Shown: positions 1 to 12,394 of the stretch, piece by piece
How the letters are laid out: each line of letters begins with the position of its first letter
How positions within the stretch are numbered: the first letter of the stretch is position 1
Assembly (NCBI GenBank): GCA_015501595.1
Contig: JADNRX010000079.1
Location: 114,009 to 178,008, forward strand
Source: Hymenopellis radicata
Taxonomy: Eukaryota > Basidiomycota > Agaricomycetes > Agaricales > Physalacriaceae
Direction: 5' to 3'
Length of the DNA stretch: 64,000 nucleotides
Translations under genes and position numbers: made by a program
Notes under the pieces: generated by a model
The model's database searches: none
Told to the model about the DNA's origin: nothing
The model's input: the letters and a program-made list of their open reading frames with translations, nothing else

Positions 1-870
1 GGAGGCCGTAACACATGGTTATTGAGATCGCGTACCTTCTTGGTTCCGCTGTTCTGAAAGCAAGTCTCTTTCGGCACACCGCGCCTCGAACCTGCCATCG
101 GCGTCAATCATTTCCTTCCCGTCATTGAAAAAAACACGCGATTGTACCAATTAACGCGTATCTACTCTTCTGGCATCCCTACAAAGCATCCAAGTAAGGT
201 TCTACCTCCTTCATCCAATCGGCAGGTAACGCCATTCCCTCGGGCATGCCGTCAAAGAAGATGGGATTATTACCCTCCAGGCAACGTCAAAGGACCTAAG
301 ATGGCTCATCCTGCGCCACACGCAAGAAGCTCCGTCTACTTGAAGGATACGGAACTTTGCGGGAGGCATGTAGCCCGCCGCGTAGAACGCGGGATGGACG
401 TCGACGAGGCGAAGGCGCGCGCCAACGTCATTGACCGTGATGGTCTGTAAACCAAACTGATGATTGAGAGTGAGCAGTCGTCGACATAGGTAAGTAGGCT
501 GCCGAACCTCCGAAAAAAACTTCAGTACCGCCTTGTGTTTGGGCTGCGGCTCCCGTACGAAAAACAACGTGATCCTGGGCTGACCCAGTGCGCTTGGTTG
601 CAATACCATACTAGTGCAGTGTTAGCTATCGAAAGAAGGCGCACTGCACGTCTCACCTTCGTCCTGGACGTCGGTGTGAATGGTAGAGAATAGACAGTAA
701 GCTAGACTCAGGAATGATCAGTCCAGGGAAGGAATAAAGAAAGCAAGAGAACGTACCCATTTGGCGAACAAAGCCGCTGCCCCTCACGACCCTCATCACG
801 CGGGGGGCGACAGTAGAAGCGATAATATTTGCTGTACATAAGATACAAACTGATGCGTAAATATTATACA
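1..870. other. No assignable gene
   Basis: No convincing gene is seen here. A 132-codon open frame lies on minus (609 to 211). It could be read as two exons joined across roughly 510-450, but it matches no family I recognise and has no neighbour to support it. The downstream end of the Spt5-like gene closes near 908. Confidence 0.3.
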
Positions 871-907
871 TGATTATGGTACAAAATAACTTGTTCGCGG
901 TAAAATA

Positions 908-3900
908 CTATACTGTGATCTGCCGACTGCCCTGACGAGTCTTCTCTCGTAACGCGAGAAAACCAGCATCATGTAACTTCCAGTCCGAAGGCCTCTGAAG
1001 AATAAGAAGGTGTTCATCGAGCACGTATAACCTGTCGCCTGTATCTTCGTCTGGGTTACCCTTTCCCCCCGCCGGACGACCGCCACATCCCAACCCAACT
1101 CTTTCCGACTCTCCATCTCGAATTTGATCAGGCGGATCGGCCGAACAAAGGTTCCAATCTGGTAGTCTTTGCCATCATTCTTATAGATGAACCAGCAGTG
1201 ACCGTCGGCAGGTTTCTGACCAGGGTGCTTCGCCGTGATAGTAGATGGAGCGAGGGCTTGCATATCCAGTTTCCCCTTCCCTCTGACACGGTATACTCCT
1301 ACAGTGCCATCGTTGGCTTCTATTTGGCGAATGGTGATGCACCGTTCCTTCGAGGCCGTGCTCCCTGGAAGAGGTACCACAATATTGAGGCCACGGAGAT
1401 ATGGCTGTAAACACCATGGAATATCATCGTTGTAGACGACCCGACGAGTGTTGAAGCCACGCGACGAACCAGCTGCGCGATCGTCCTCGTCGATATTCCA
1501 CCATCCAGGTGTTGTCTCTGAGTTGGCCGAACGATTGAAAACCGGATCCGCTTCGAGCACTTGCACGGTACGATCCTTCCTGGCGTGACGTTGATCTGGA
1601 GCAAGCCGATGTGGATGGAAGACAGAACCAAGCTCCTGCTGGTAAAACACCGGGTTTCCGTTGAAACCGGCACGACTGTGCACGAAGTTGCATGGGGCAA
1701 CGACACGAAGTGGCCAGTAAGTCCTGCCGACGTCGTTAGTTTCCAGTCAGTCAGTCAGATACATAACTCACTCGGCATCCCATGCATCGTCATAATCCAC
1801 CCATTTCTCGAGAGCGCCTCCTTCGCCGCCTCGTAGAACCTCGAACCGAACGTAAACATGAATGCCGGATGCGATCACTTCCAGCCACGGATCCTTCACG
1901 GGCTCATTCTTCAAGCCAGGCAAGCGAATTTTCCTCATTGTTTCCTGGGTCACTTTCGCATCTTCCACTGTTCCCATTCGACCTTTGTACATGCCCCTAT
2001 GGACGTACACTCGGCGACGAAACCAAGGGATTTGCCCACTATAGGCAGCCTTCTTCGACCAGACGCGGCCGAGTACGGGATCGGGAGGTGGCATGTCGAT
2101 GACAGCCATGGTCGCATGAGGGAGTTTCTGCGTAAGGAGTGTTCGCGTATGGTCCGGAGAGAAGTCCTGTGCGTCGCGCCAGGCCTTGACGCAGTTATTC
2201 TTGTGAATGCGAACGACCTAATGAATGTTAGTGGTAAGTACATGTCTAGAGACAGAAATAAACGCACTTGAGGTACAACACTTTCGTTGTCTTTGGTTGG
2301 GAGATGCATGAGCAACTTCATAAAGCAACGGCGAGAAAATTCCGACTCTTCTCGTTCAACCAGCTTAAAAGACCCGCCATTCACATCCTCCTCGATCCTG
2401 CTCGATGTCTCCTTGGGAGGATCCGCGTCGATGACCCAACCGTGGCCACATTCGCCGTCAACGCCGTGTACAAGAACGACGTCGCCAACTGTGAACACAC
2501 GAATAATATCTTTGACCGACACCTCCACGTCCTCGAGTTCCTCCGACCAGCGTATCCATAACGGGTGTTTAAGAAAATGACTAGAAATGTTGGAAAGGGA
2601 AACAGAAGCGTCTACAGTGTTAACGCGGGTGACAATGCCGTCGCGTCTGTCCCGCAGGCTTCGTACCGGCTCATTTACTTGGAAAACCCAACACTCAAGA
2701 GGAGGTAAAGTATGACAGGCCTTCCGCACAACCTCGTCCTGGGCATCGACCAGACCACTATGCACGTGTTGGGGAGTAACCAAAGCCAGAGACACTGCAC
2801 GCCGACGATACCGAATGACGGCGATGTCCGTTGCAAATAACAGGCCGCCTGTCTCGCGATATTTCTGATAACCCTTCTTGTCGGAGACGAGGGTCATCCG
2901 CTTTCTGTCCTGGTCTCCAAGAAGGCGCGGGGATGGGCGTACGGATGAAGGAGGAGTTCGCTTGTTGCAATCATCGGCAGTGTGTTCTAGACGGCGCTTC
3001 CCGTTATCGTTGACATCGTCTGCGGGCTCCTCAACATTATGACACGCCTTCTTCTTTGGAAACTCGACACGGGGGACCACGCGGACATTCAACCATTGAC
3101 CCCCGGCATCCTCCTCCACCCATCCAACGTCCGCATTGTACCTCCCGCCCCGAAGTAAAACCCAGCACCCAGCAAATGATCCACGACGGTCTGGAACCCA
3201 CTGACAGATTCGAATGCGTTCCGCAAGGTCGATAATACTAGTCACACTCGACAATTGAAGACTGGGGAAGCGGGGAATAGAGGTCTGGGAGGCGAAGAGG
3301 GGTCGTAATTCATTCAGATTGCGATGAGTCGCGATGTAGATGGAGGGTGGGGAGGTGGATTTGGGAGCAGTCCAGATGTCTAGGACGTCATATTGTGGAC
3401 GAACAGACTTGCGCATGATTTTAATGAGGACATCGGTGGCATCGCAACCATATTTGTCGACGAGAGTCTGAGCACGAATAGAAGCGCGTTGCTTTAACTC
3501 GTGTTTCGCCTCCGCAAGGACTGCCTTGATGTTATCTATAACACTGGCTGATTTTCGGAACTGTGAATACGATTATTAAAAAAGCATTTACAGAAAGGCA
3601 GCGGACTCACCCCACAGCGAATTCTCCAAATCTTTACTGACTTGTCTACTGCAAATGTGCGCCGACAATCAACAAGGGGCTCCGGCGCTTCAATCTCGTC
3701 ATCCACCGGCGTGTCGGGCATTGTCTCTTCTGATAAGGGGACATCCAGGTCTAATTCTTCCTCTAAGTCCTCTTCATCGTCTGGGGTGGAGGCGGGCTGA
3801 GCTAATTTGTCCAACCATCCGTGAAACTCCTCTTGTTGGTTGTGTACGTCAAATCTGGAAGCAGTTTCTACGCGCTCGCCCTCTAGATGGTCGTCATCGA

Positions 3901-4116
3901 ATTCTGCTAAATGGTGAGTCGCTATGGGGCGTATTCTTGTTGGTAGAGCATACTGTTTTCCTCACTATCCGCTATGATACCGCCCTCATCATCCTCTTCC
4001 TCATCACCACTGTCTTCCGCCTCTAGGAGGAGAAACTTGCCGACGCCCGTCGCGCCGCGCATGACCTGAGCCTGCATTTTTGTTATTAGCGCAAGGTTCA
4101 CGCGCTGAGTTTTCAC
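908..4116 (-). CDS. Spt5-like KOW-domain transcription elongation protein
   Basis: This is a multi-exon Spt5/NusG-type gene. The first exon (from 4116, or an internal ATG near 4077) encodes an acidic leader. A 47-bp intron (3907-3953) joins it to more acidic sequence ending in IWRIRCG, which looks like the start of an NGN domain. The next exon begins at 3560 and carries the rest of the NGN region (IYIATHRNLNELRPL) and a first KOW-like stretch (WVLLRGGRYNADVGWVEE). The intron at 2218-2267 leads to a clear KOW motif (VYVHRGMYKGRMGTVED). A further intron near 1790-1730 leads to the C-terminal exon. The last about 50 residues read best in a different frame, after a G6 run (1065-1070 on plus), so either one base is wrong or the gene has a frameshift. 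Spt5 acts with RNA polymerase II. Agaricomycetes carry extra Spt5-like copies, and this may be one of those rather than the housekeeping gene; that is inference. Confidence 0.75.
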
Positions 4117-4292
4117 AATTTAAAACGCATACAGCTCGGACTGTCTTTCAAAAAGGATTACCTACACTAAACTACCAAAATATTCTACGCGTGTACAAAA
4201 AGTAGCGTATTGAAGTCTTACCTGCAGTCTTGTGTGGACGTCGAGAGGAAGGAGGAAAGGCTTACTCTGGTCCCAGAGTCGGCATGATCAGG

Positions 4293-4382
4293 CAGCGAAA
4301 AATCGCTCCATTGTGTACCGGTATCGCTCCATTGTGTACCGTGCGGTCCGATACCGGTACACAATGGAGCGATTTTTCGCTG
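4293..4382. repeat. 34-bp perfect inverted repeat (foldback)
   Basis: The arms 4293-4326 and 4349-4382 are exact reverse complements of 34 bases, separated by a 22-base loop. The loop holds a third, direct copy of CGCTCCATTGTGTACCG. It could fold into a long hairpin. It may be the end or remnant of a foldback element near the KDZ transposon. Confidence 0.85.
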
Positions 4383-4853
4383 GGCTAAGTCAGCGAGCCA
4401 AACAGGGACAAAGCCTTCCCAGTCTTGCCAGCGCCCACCATGTAGAGGCGCCACCATCGCGTCGCTATAGCTAGACCATTTAGAATACATTAGAATACAT
4501 TAGAATACATTAGAGTAGATTAAATTTATGAAGGAATGACAAGCAAGGACGGCGTGAGTCCCCCAGCACGTCGTATGACAGTGCTAATAAATATTCTAGG
4601 ACGAGTCATGTCGGTTGGATTGAATGCGCGCGCTTCCCGATGGCGTATAGAACTATTGTCAACTCGCATGGACGCCTTCGGTTGGGGTTCTTGGAAAATG
4701 GTAAGGAGTTCACGCCCTTGCTTAATGGAATTCTCATCACTGGATCGCAGATAAATACGCGCCGCAATCTAGTTGTATGACCCTGGTAGGCACGACGCCT
4801 GCTTTGTCTTTGGACATATATGAACAATATTATTCCCCTAGGGATATGGTGCC
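4383..4853. other. Intergenic stretch with a short tandem repeat
   Basis: No gene is seen. A 10-bp unit (TAGAATACAT) is repeated three times at 4481-4510, with a degenerate fourth copy to 4520. The remainder is the upstream region of the next gene. Confidence 0.6.
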
Positions 4854-5356
4854 ATGGCCTCCCCTCCTGCCGGCTCGCCTTCCCAGAGCGACCACGATTC
4901 CCTGTTCAGCGACGACAACTTTGACGTTGACGCTACCCAGCTGGATGATTGGTATGCGGAGCTCTATCACACGCGCCATGACGCCCGCATCGCATATATT
5001 GCTGCCTTAGTTTGGTACAGAGTAAGTCCTTCGCCCAAACAGCAAAAATGCTCTCATCTTCATTGCTCATCTAGGACACGGAGCCGCAAGTACTCATCCT
5101 TCGCGCCTATCAGGACGCCGATGGCGCGGGACACATTTGCTTGGCTGATAACATCGATCACCTTCGCCGCATCCCTCTCAGCGTGGGCTGCAGTCTCGAG
5201 CGTTACGATCATGGCGAACAAGCATGGGTCAGATGTCGCTTTAACGAGTTCATGGACATTGATTTGACTCGTTGGATGGCACTGAAGGCGGAGCACATCA
5301 ATCATATTGAGCGCTGGGATATGTACAGAAGTTTGATGAGGATTTCGCGATCGTAG
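4854..5356 (+). CDS. Unassigned small protein upstream of the KDZ transposase
   Basis: Two exons are supported: 4854-5021 (56 codons) and 5075-5356, with a GTAAGT...CTAG intron at 5022-5074. They give a 149-residue acidic protein with no signal peptide or membrane segment. The N-terminus is Ser/Asp-rich. The C-terminal half is rich in charged residues and Trp (for example the AEHINHIERWDMYRS stretch). I do not recognise the family. It lies 2 kb upstream of the KDZ transposase on the same strand, so it may be cargo or an accessory gene of that element. Confidence 0.65.
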
Positions 5357-5427
5357 AAGTACTGCCACGTCGTAAAAAGTTGACTGTACATTTTTTTTGC
5401 GTGGTATACGGTCCCTGAGGCGGCTAC

Positions 5428-6862
5428 ATGTCTTTCCGAGCTAGTAAGGGTAAGTTCATAGCATCCTTTGTCTGCAAATTTTCCAAGACTGATTAGTTTT
5501 GTCAGGGTAGCTCAGATTGGGACTGATAGCAACGTGCTGAGCCATTGCTCCTTCGAGAAAGAGAAAGCAAGTTTCTCCCACCCCGCTCCGCCTGGCGTTC
5601 CTGTCGTTCTCCCCATTGTAGGTTCGCAGTCTTTGCTCGGGAATGTCTGCTGAAAAACTTTTTAGCCATTGTTCAGGTCCCTGTCGACTATGATTTCTTT
5701 GTTCACTTCCTGCGGATGCGAATTCTCGCCGTGGTGAGTTCGATCTCCATTGTTTTGGCATTGCTGACCCTTCCGTATGCTCTAGCCGCCGCAACGCTAT
5801 ATAAGATTCAGCAATATTCGGACACCGTCATCTATCCTGTCTGCCTTCTCATGGCTCGCCACCAGCCGCGGCAGAATCCTAACCGTGCGGAGCAACACCA
5901 GCTATTGCGGTTGGAGATACGGCAAGCGCTAAAGCGCCTCGCCGGGAAACGCCCCCCCGCAGCTCGCTGCCGCTGCCGAGAATGTGGGATGGTTCTGCTC
6001 CCCGCCTTCTACGTCGGCACCGGCCCTTCTTATATGACTGATGTGGACTCGCTCGATCACGAGTACGCCAACGATCTCGGGCGATGGAGGGCGTGGGTAT
6101 GCGTACTGTCTGGCCCCATTGATGCAAACTGACACAATTTCTCTATTTAGTGTTGAAGGTGCGGCCGCGATCGCTGGCTGGGAGACCCCAAACCCATGTC
6201 GGTCCTCAGGCGTTCATCAAGGCTGGTGGACGCCCTCGCTCGTCTGCGACTACTACAAAATGGCGTACGAAGGCGGGGATTCCGAGGACCGTACCCCCTC
6301 GGTGACCGACGCAACAACTCCATCAGCTTGGATGAGGAAGACGACAACGACACAGAAGGTTCGGCCCCACCCCCCGTGTCGTCCTCCTCCACGGCTGTGG
6401 AGACGCCTCCCCGTGAGCAGGGCGCTGACTTAAGGGCTTTCGAGGCCTCTCCGGAGCCATTCCTGCCTCGCAATCCGCTTGCCAAACGTCGTGCTCTCAA
6501 CGGCACCACCTTAAAGATAATTGAGGTTCTTTTTTGGCGACAGGTCAGTGTTTGATTACTGTTCACTTGATGGTGCTGAAGGTCTTTCTTAGAAGGGGGA
6601 ACAACCCATATCGTTATTCTTTGAAAACTTGCAGCGGGGAGGCAACACCGCCACCATCGTCGACAACCGCCTGGTGATGAGCGAACCTGGTGGTTGGGAT
6701 GGAGACGAGTTGGAACGCTTCGATGTAGAATACGGGGTCTGGCGAGAGTGCCCGCGTACACAACCCATCAACGTCTCGGTTCATGAGACGCTTGCTCTCC
6801 GCCATGTCGGGGTTTACGTTCCGGATGACTTCGACGGCCATTTGGCCGACATCATGGTCTAA
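5428..6862 (+). CDS. Unassigned cysteine-containing protein upstream of the KDZ transposase
   Basis: This is a multi-exon gene whose 5' end is uncertain. Well-supported pieces are an exon from about 5680 to 5734 (DYDFFVHFLRMRIL), one from 5787 to about 6095, one from about 6160 to 6542 and one from 6592 to 6862 ending in ADIMV. The second carries a compact cysteine group (CRCRECG), and the third can open with CGRDRW if the intron is GTGGGT...GAAG, which would give a four-cysteine, zinc-finger-like cluster. The third exon also has a Ser/Thr/Pro and acidic linker. No known domain is recognised. Same strand and spacing as its neighbour suggest it belongs with the KDZ element. Exon borders at 5428-5690 are not resolved. 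Confidence 0.5.
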
Positions 6863-7376
6863 GACTCGCCTTCATTTTATATTTATTGCAGCCGACACTC
6901 ATCTATATCCAAAAAACATCATTACTTGTTATTTAATTGCTTTCCGTCGCTTTTTATTCCTGTATACTTACTTAGAGCCTTCCATCCGCCGCGTACCACA
7001 CTCGTTTCTACTATTTATACACGGATTACTTACTCACATGATACCTTCGTTGCTTGCTCTTCTGTTTATCTATCGCGTACCACACTCATTGATACTATTT
7101 ATTCGCGACTTCATTACTTAGCGTCATTACCGAGGTTTTTTTGATAATGTGTCCTTACTTTGTAAATGACATGTGGCGAGGACCTGCCATTTTAGGATGC
7201 CTGCTTTGTTTTCTCTCCGTATAAGTAAGTGCTGATCCTTCTCGCGTTTACTTCGTAACATCCCATCACAGACCCCACGAACGTCCTATCCGTCGCACCA
7301 ACAGCTTCAAAGCAACGGTAGGTATAACCTCTCTCATCCACGTTCAAATTCTGATCAACCTCAATCTAGCTCGATT
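6863..7376 (+). other. Intergenic, upstream region of the KDZ gene
   Basis: An AT-rich stretch without a gene. It holds two imperfect copies of a CGTACCACACTC(A/G)TT...TACTATTTAT sequence at about 6991-7021 and 7075-7105. The region 7260-7376 is CT-rich and is the likely promoter and 5' leader of the transposase. Confidence 0.5.
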
Positions 7377-10300
7377 ATGGGTCAAGGTCGTAAACGCAAA
7401 CTACAGAGGTTGGCGAACGAACTTGGAGCCAACATTGATCGTGACTCGGGACCAACTGTTGCTGGACATCGCGACGACGACGACGAAGACGCAGGAAACA
7501 CTCAATACCGATCCATTCCTATGCTACCTCGTACCTCTGCACCCTCACAGCCTCCTGCATCTTCGGCCGAATCATCGAAGGCTTCACCTCCTAAGGAAGG
7601 TTCTCAGGCAAGTTGAGATCGAAAGTATTCACCGAAGACGTCTAATGGTGATCTTTACAGTCAGCGACTGAATTTGCCAAGTTCACGGCGATCAAGCAAA
7701 CTATACACCGCCTGTATCACTCAGAAAAAGTGGATGCGCGTGTGGGCCAGCCGTGTGCCTGCGCCAGGGGCACCATCATGACAATGAAGTGCTACGACTG
7801 CACCAAGCTTCCTCTATGCTGCGAGCTCTGCTTTACCGATTACCATACCCTCAATCCGTTCCATTGGGCCCACGTGTGGGACTTTGACCGACGTTTTTTT
7901 CGTGAAGAAGGACATCTCCTGCCTTCACAACAACACCTATGCCATCAATCTTTCGCTGTGTGAAGGCAAATGCGTCGGCCTTGAGCCACCTGCTCCCCAT
8001 ATGCCGACTCGATCCTGTCCATGCTCTACCACTTCGTCCCCGGAGCCTTCCCCGTCTCCCACCTCGTCGCCCCTTCCTGACTCTATACCGTTTACAATGG
8101 TTGACCCGAACGGGATCCACGCCACTCGCGTCAGATTTTGTCATTGTAGCGGCGATCCGGACCGCGTGGCTCAGCTGATGAAGTTGGGCTTATTCCCGGC
8201 AACGTCGACACAGCCCGAGACCGCGTTCACCTTCGCCGTCATGAGGCAACATCAAGAATTTCGTGTACGCGCCAAGGTGTCTACTCACGACTTCGTTATG
8301 AACTTGGCTTTCGCGACGGACACGCATTTCCCATACAATGCCAAGGTAAGCTTTCACCCAAACTCGGGAACGATACTAATGGGAATCGTAGAACGTGTCG
8401 TCGCAATTGGCGACCGCTTCCAAAGTGTGGGAGTTACTTTCGCTTGAAAGGAAGTCCGGCATCCCAATCGGCCTCGAATACCACTTCCCTCATCGCCGGC
8501 CGGGGAATATGGTTATAATGTGTCCCGCATGTCCGAAGACGGCATCAACATGGAAGATTTGTGGAGGCTGACACCTGATGAACTAGTGTAAGTCGACTTT
8601 ATCGTCAAGACGCCTGTATGAATCGTTCACAGGCACATTACTCGCAAGTTCCGCGAAGAGGACGGCAATTTCCATTTATGTCATTACAAGAAGAGCGAGA
8701 AGAGCCAGAACCTCGACCCCCCGGATCCGCTTGACGGTCGAGGTCCATTTCCCTCAAAAAAGGTTTGGGAGGATGCTATCAAGCTCGCGAACAACATAGT
8801 TGAAGAGGTTTGTCTGTCGACTTTGATTCTCTAGTCAAGTGTTGACGCTCGCGCATCTAGAAATCCACGTGCAACTACCTTCGAGCAGTGAACATGCAAA
8901 ACACCTCGAAGTTTTATGGAAAAGACATATCTGGAGTGGTTGCCGTGTCGTGCGCTCATACGCTCTTAGAGGCCATAGTGGACTTGACGGTGGTGAAAAG
9001 TAAGGTCATTCCTTCTTTTCGTGACATAAAGGCTATTCCTTGCAGGTACACACTCTCCGACCTTGCGCACGCTTTGGCATTGGCGCTCACCCGCCATGAG
9101 CGACCTCCGGATATCTTGGCCCTCCAGAAGTCAAGTCGTACGACTGCGCTTGTCAATACATCATCAATATCTTAGAGCGCTTCAAGCGAGACCTTCCCCA
9201 CCTCGTACCGGAGATCGAACGTCTTGTCATGACCATACCGGCAGTTCATGTCCATAATCACCAAGAGAGCTGCATGTATGTGTACTCGGCTGCGTATGTC
9301 ATGTACGTCGGACACTTCTATGGCGAAAACACCGAGCAGCCCTGGGTCCATGGCAATCAGCTTGCGCCCATGACTTCCCAAATGAATCGGGATAACCGTC
9401 AACTTGTCCTGGCCGCTTTTTCGGCTATGTGGAACGAACTCAAAATCATCCGAATGCGTAAGTGTTTTCATTGAACATTCTGACGTTGTACTCAATTCAC
9501 TTGGTAGCTGCGCAATTAACAGTGCACCTGAAACGTGCTGAGCGCAAATTCTCCAAGAGTCGAGACCTCTACGACGCGTTGACAGCTTCTCATCCTCCTG
9601 AGAAGATCAAGACCTGGGATAGAATGGAGAGAGTATCGAAGGTGGACAAGGTCACAAAGAAGTTAACATCGGTGTATAGGCAGACACCTCCCAAGAGTAC
9701 GTTCTTACTGGAGATACCTGGCTTTCCTGACGACCTTCTTGTTAGTGCCGACCAAAAATATGGTGCTTGGCAATCTCCTCAACGCAGAGCGGAAAGACAA
9801 ACTCGACCGCATGAACCGTGGCTTACAAGTAGCGCCGGATAGCCCAGCTTGTCTTATTAACCTCGCGTTCGACGTCCTAGATCTACAGTAAGTGACTATA
9901 CTTTGGTCCCCGTCATTCTGATCTCAAGCCCCTGTTTAGACGTGTTATCTCCGATAACGAGAAAATCCTTTCGACTCATCCAACGGATCGCACGCGAAAA
10001 GACCTCGATGCGCAGCGTAAGAAGCTTGGTCGGCTCCTTCGCTCCTACCACACCTCACAGCAAAGCCTTATGGCCGATGCATTGCGATATCTTCAAAAAG
10101 AGGGAAAGGTGGGGAACGACACGGGTGGGGCTCTTGAAAAGGAGCCTTTGCACCTCCCTTCCTCGTTTACAGCAAAACAACGCAAGGACTTGAACTTGCT
10201 GGAACTGGCAAAGACGGAAGGTCAGCTGAGGCTCGGTCTGGCTCACTCATTAATCATCGCCTTGCGCGATGATGTGAAGACGGCCAGTCTCCTCAAGTAC

Positions 10301-11479
10301 GAGGATCACCGGGAGAGGTCGGTTGCAGCACACACTCGGTCGCAGACTATTATACGCGACGTTCAGCGACTTCAGGATGCTCATCTACGCGCATACAATG
10401 ACAACCGCGACTGCATGGTCCTGCTTGCGGTTATTGGTGAGGATGATGAACATTTCCGGAAGATGACACCGGCGGATCTCTTCAGGAAGAAGACAGCGGA
10501 AAAACGGCCACTCGGCGCTACCCACATGGATGACGGCTCACTTTGGACGCGTCCTGCGACTCAACATTCAACGGCAGGTACACAGGATAACAGTCGTCAG
10601 AGTATGTGATCTTTACCTTGGAGTGTACTGGGCTGAATGTCAACTAGGTTCACGAGCCGGAAGTTTCATCGAAAGACGACGTCGAAGAAGAAGGCCAAGA
10701 GTAACGAATCAACGCGGCTCCAAGGGCAAGCACAAGCGCAAAGATAGCGAAGATAGCAGCGATTCGACGGATGAAGGTGAAAAAACATGCGAATTGAGTC
10801 TAAAATCAATACTGACCTCAGTTCGCAGACGAAGGAAAACAGGAGGGTTGGGTTTGGACGTTTCGAGGGAAGGAAAAGTGGACAAAAAAGGACATAGAGG
10901 CTTGGTCAGATGAAAGTGATCGGGTCCAGTGGTTTCGTGCAGAAGCAGAGAGGAACATGTGGCTGCACGACTGGGAGATCAAGCAGGCTGATTGCGTCAG
11001 GTTCCTGTCTGCGATGGATACGTTTACTGCGCGTGGACGGCGCTTGGCGATAACCAGGACACGGACGATGTGGAGATGTCTGAGGAAGGCGATAACCAGG
11101 ACACGGACGATGCGGAGATGTCTGAGGAAGTGGATGACGGCAAGGAGGGCTTCATGGCCTCCGCGCGGTTTCGAGCCTCGGTGTGTCAACAACGGCGCAG
11201 ACGTTGCGTTCGTATCTCATCGAGGATGGCTATCAACATCTTTTGGATGTCGGCACGGAAGAACAGCCTATGTTTGCGCACCTGCAGGAGAACCGTGCTA
11301 ACCTTACCGGTGCTTTGCAACGGTGTATCGATCAGCGGAAGGTACAGCTTGGTGGCGATGGCGAGTTGGCAGAGGAGGTAGAGCCCGACGAGGATGAGCT
11401 CTTGGAGAGTAGAACGACGTGTATGTTCGACGCTTTCTCCTGTTTTCTGTTGCTGACGTGTCTACAGAATCTAACTTAA
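7377..11479 (+). CDS. KDZ-family DNA transposase with CxC2 cysteine cluster
   Basis: The N-terminal exon is basic (MGQGRKRKLQRL). It is followed by the CxC2-like cluster (CACARGTIMTMKCYDCTKLPL, CCELCFTDYHTLNPFHWAHVW), then DPNGIHATRVRFCHC and LFPATSTQPETAFTF, which are hallmarks of fungal KDZ (Kyakuja-Dileera-Zisupton) transposases. Downstream come STCNYLRAVNMQN, DISGVVAVSC, SYDCACQY and the acidic YGENTEQPW, which fit the RNase-H-like DDE core. A long charged helical region follows, ending in KDIEAWSDESDRVQWF and an acidic tail. About ten introns are seen; one may be GC-AG (GCAAGT after GGTTCTCAG at 7614). The frame is lost by single bases at a T7 run (7894-7900), at GG 8541-8542 and at GG 9118-9119. 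The copy is therefore decayed or has homopolymer errors. The C-terminal end near 11435-11479 is approximate. Confidence 0.88.
11046..11129 (+). repeat. 42-bp tandem repeat inside the KDZ C-terminus
   Basis: Two nearly identical 42-base units start at 11046 and 11088. They encode an acidic repeat (GDNQDTDDxEMSEE) in the tail of the transposase. Confidence 0.8.
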
Positions 11480-11665
11480 CCTGTAGACATTGTATTACCT
11501 TCAATTTAAATCGTTACAGCTAGCTAATGTGTGGATAAATAACCAGCGAGTAGACTACGAAGACTTGGTTGACTTGGAATAAAACCCAACGCGGACGTGG
11601 GATCCCCCAGTTCTTTCTTCTCTTCCCCCACTTTGACCTCCTAGCTCTCTTCAACTGCGACCACG

Positions 11666-12300
11666 ATGGCCTCGACGGCGGACCTCTTCATCACCATCGC
11701 TCCCTTGCCAACGTCTAGTCGGGATTACGAGCTCGTTGTATCCCGCCATGGTTAGTCGCTTCCCGTCCTTCATGATGAACATTGTACTCAATAATCATTA
11801 GAGCACTGTCCTCAATGTTCTTCATGACCTGCCGTAGTACCCACGTTCTCCCGGGATTCGGACTCGACTGACGCTAGCCGACACTTGGACCTAGACCACG
11901 ACCACCGTTGACAGCCGTGTGTTCGACTTGGCGCATTTGGCAGCGCTCCCGCGGTGGGCGACTGGCGCGACTCTTAAGGTCACGGTACGTTGGTTTTCTT
12001 GGTTGGTATTGTTTGTTGATTCGATATCTTGCTCATAGACAACCCGCCTTCGACTTGAGGATATCCCGGTGCCACGGCTCGCTGTCTTCAACGTTCGTCG
12101 TCTCACCCTCGGTAAGTCTTCTCGTCCTAGTGTCTTTCGTTGTTGTTGATTGTATTTAGCCGTTGACTTCGCTTCTGTTCAAGTCGCCGCCTACATTCGA
12201 GGTATGTTGTTAATGTTCATCTATTTCCTCGGGCTGCTGATTGTCCTTGGCAGGTGTCCTACCTGCGACTCTTTTTCCTTTCTCGAACGTTGATTATACC
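11666..12300 (+). CDS. Unassigned small-exon gene (5' part)
   Basis: A start at 11666 opens with MASTADLFITIAPLPTSS, and a GTTAGT donor follows. Further exons joined by good GT-AG sites read VDSRVFDLAHLAALPRW, then TTRLRLEDIPVPRLAVF, then AVDFASVQVAAYIR, then GVLPATLFPFSNVDY. The pieces keep a consistent, leucine-rich character, so a real gene is likely, but the link between the first and second exon (about 11758-11910) is unresolved. I do not recognise the family. The 3' part runs into a tandem duplication. Confidence 0.4.
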
Positions 12301-12394
12301 GCCTTCATCGCCGCTAGTACGTTCAGCTTTGGTCACCATCATCCATACCGCCTTCATCGCCGCTAGTACGTTCAGCTTTGGTCACCATCATCCA
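12297..12394. repeat. 49-bp direct tandem duplication
   Basis: Units 12297-12345 and 12346-12394 are identical over 49 bases. They lie at the 3' side of the small-exon gene and repeat its FIAASTFSFGHHH-encoding stretch. The unit is not a multiple of three, so the copies read in different frames. Confidence 0.9.
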
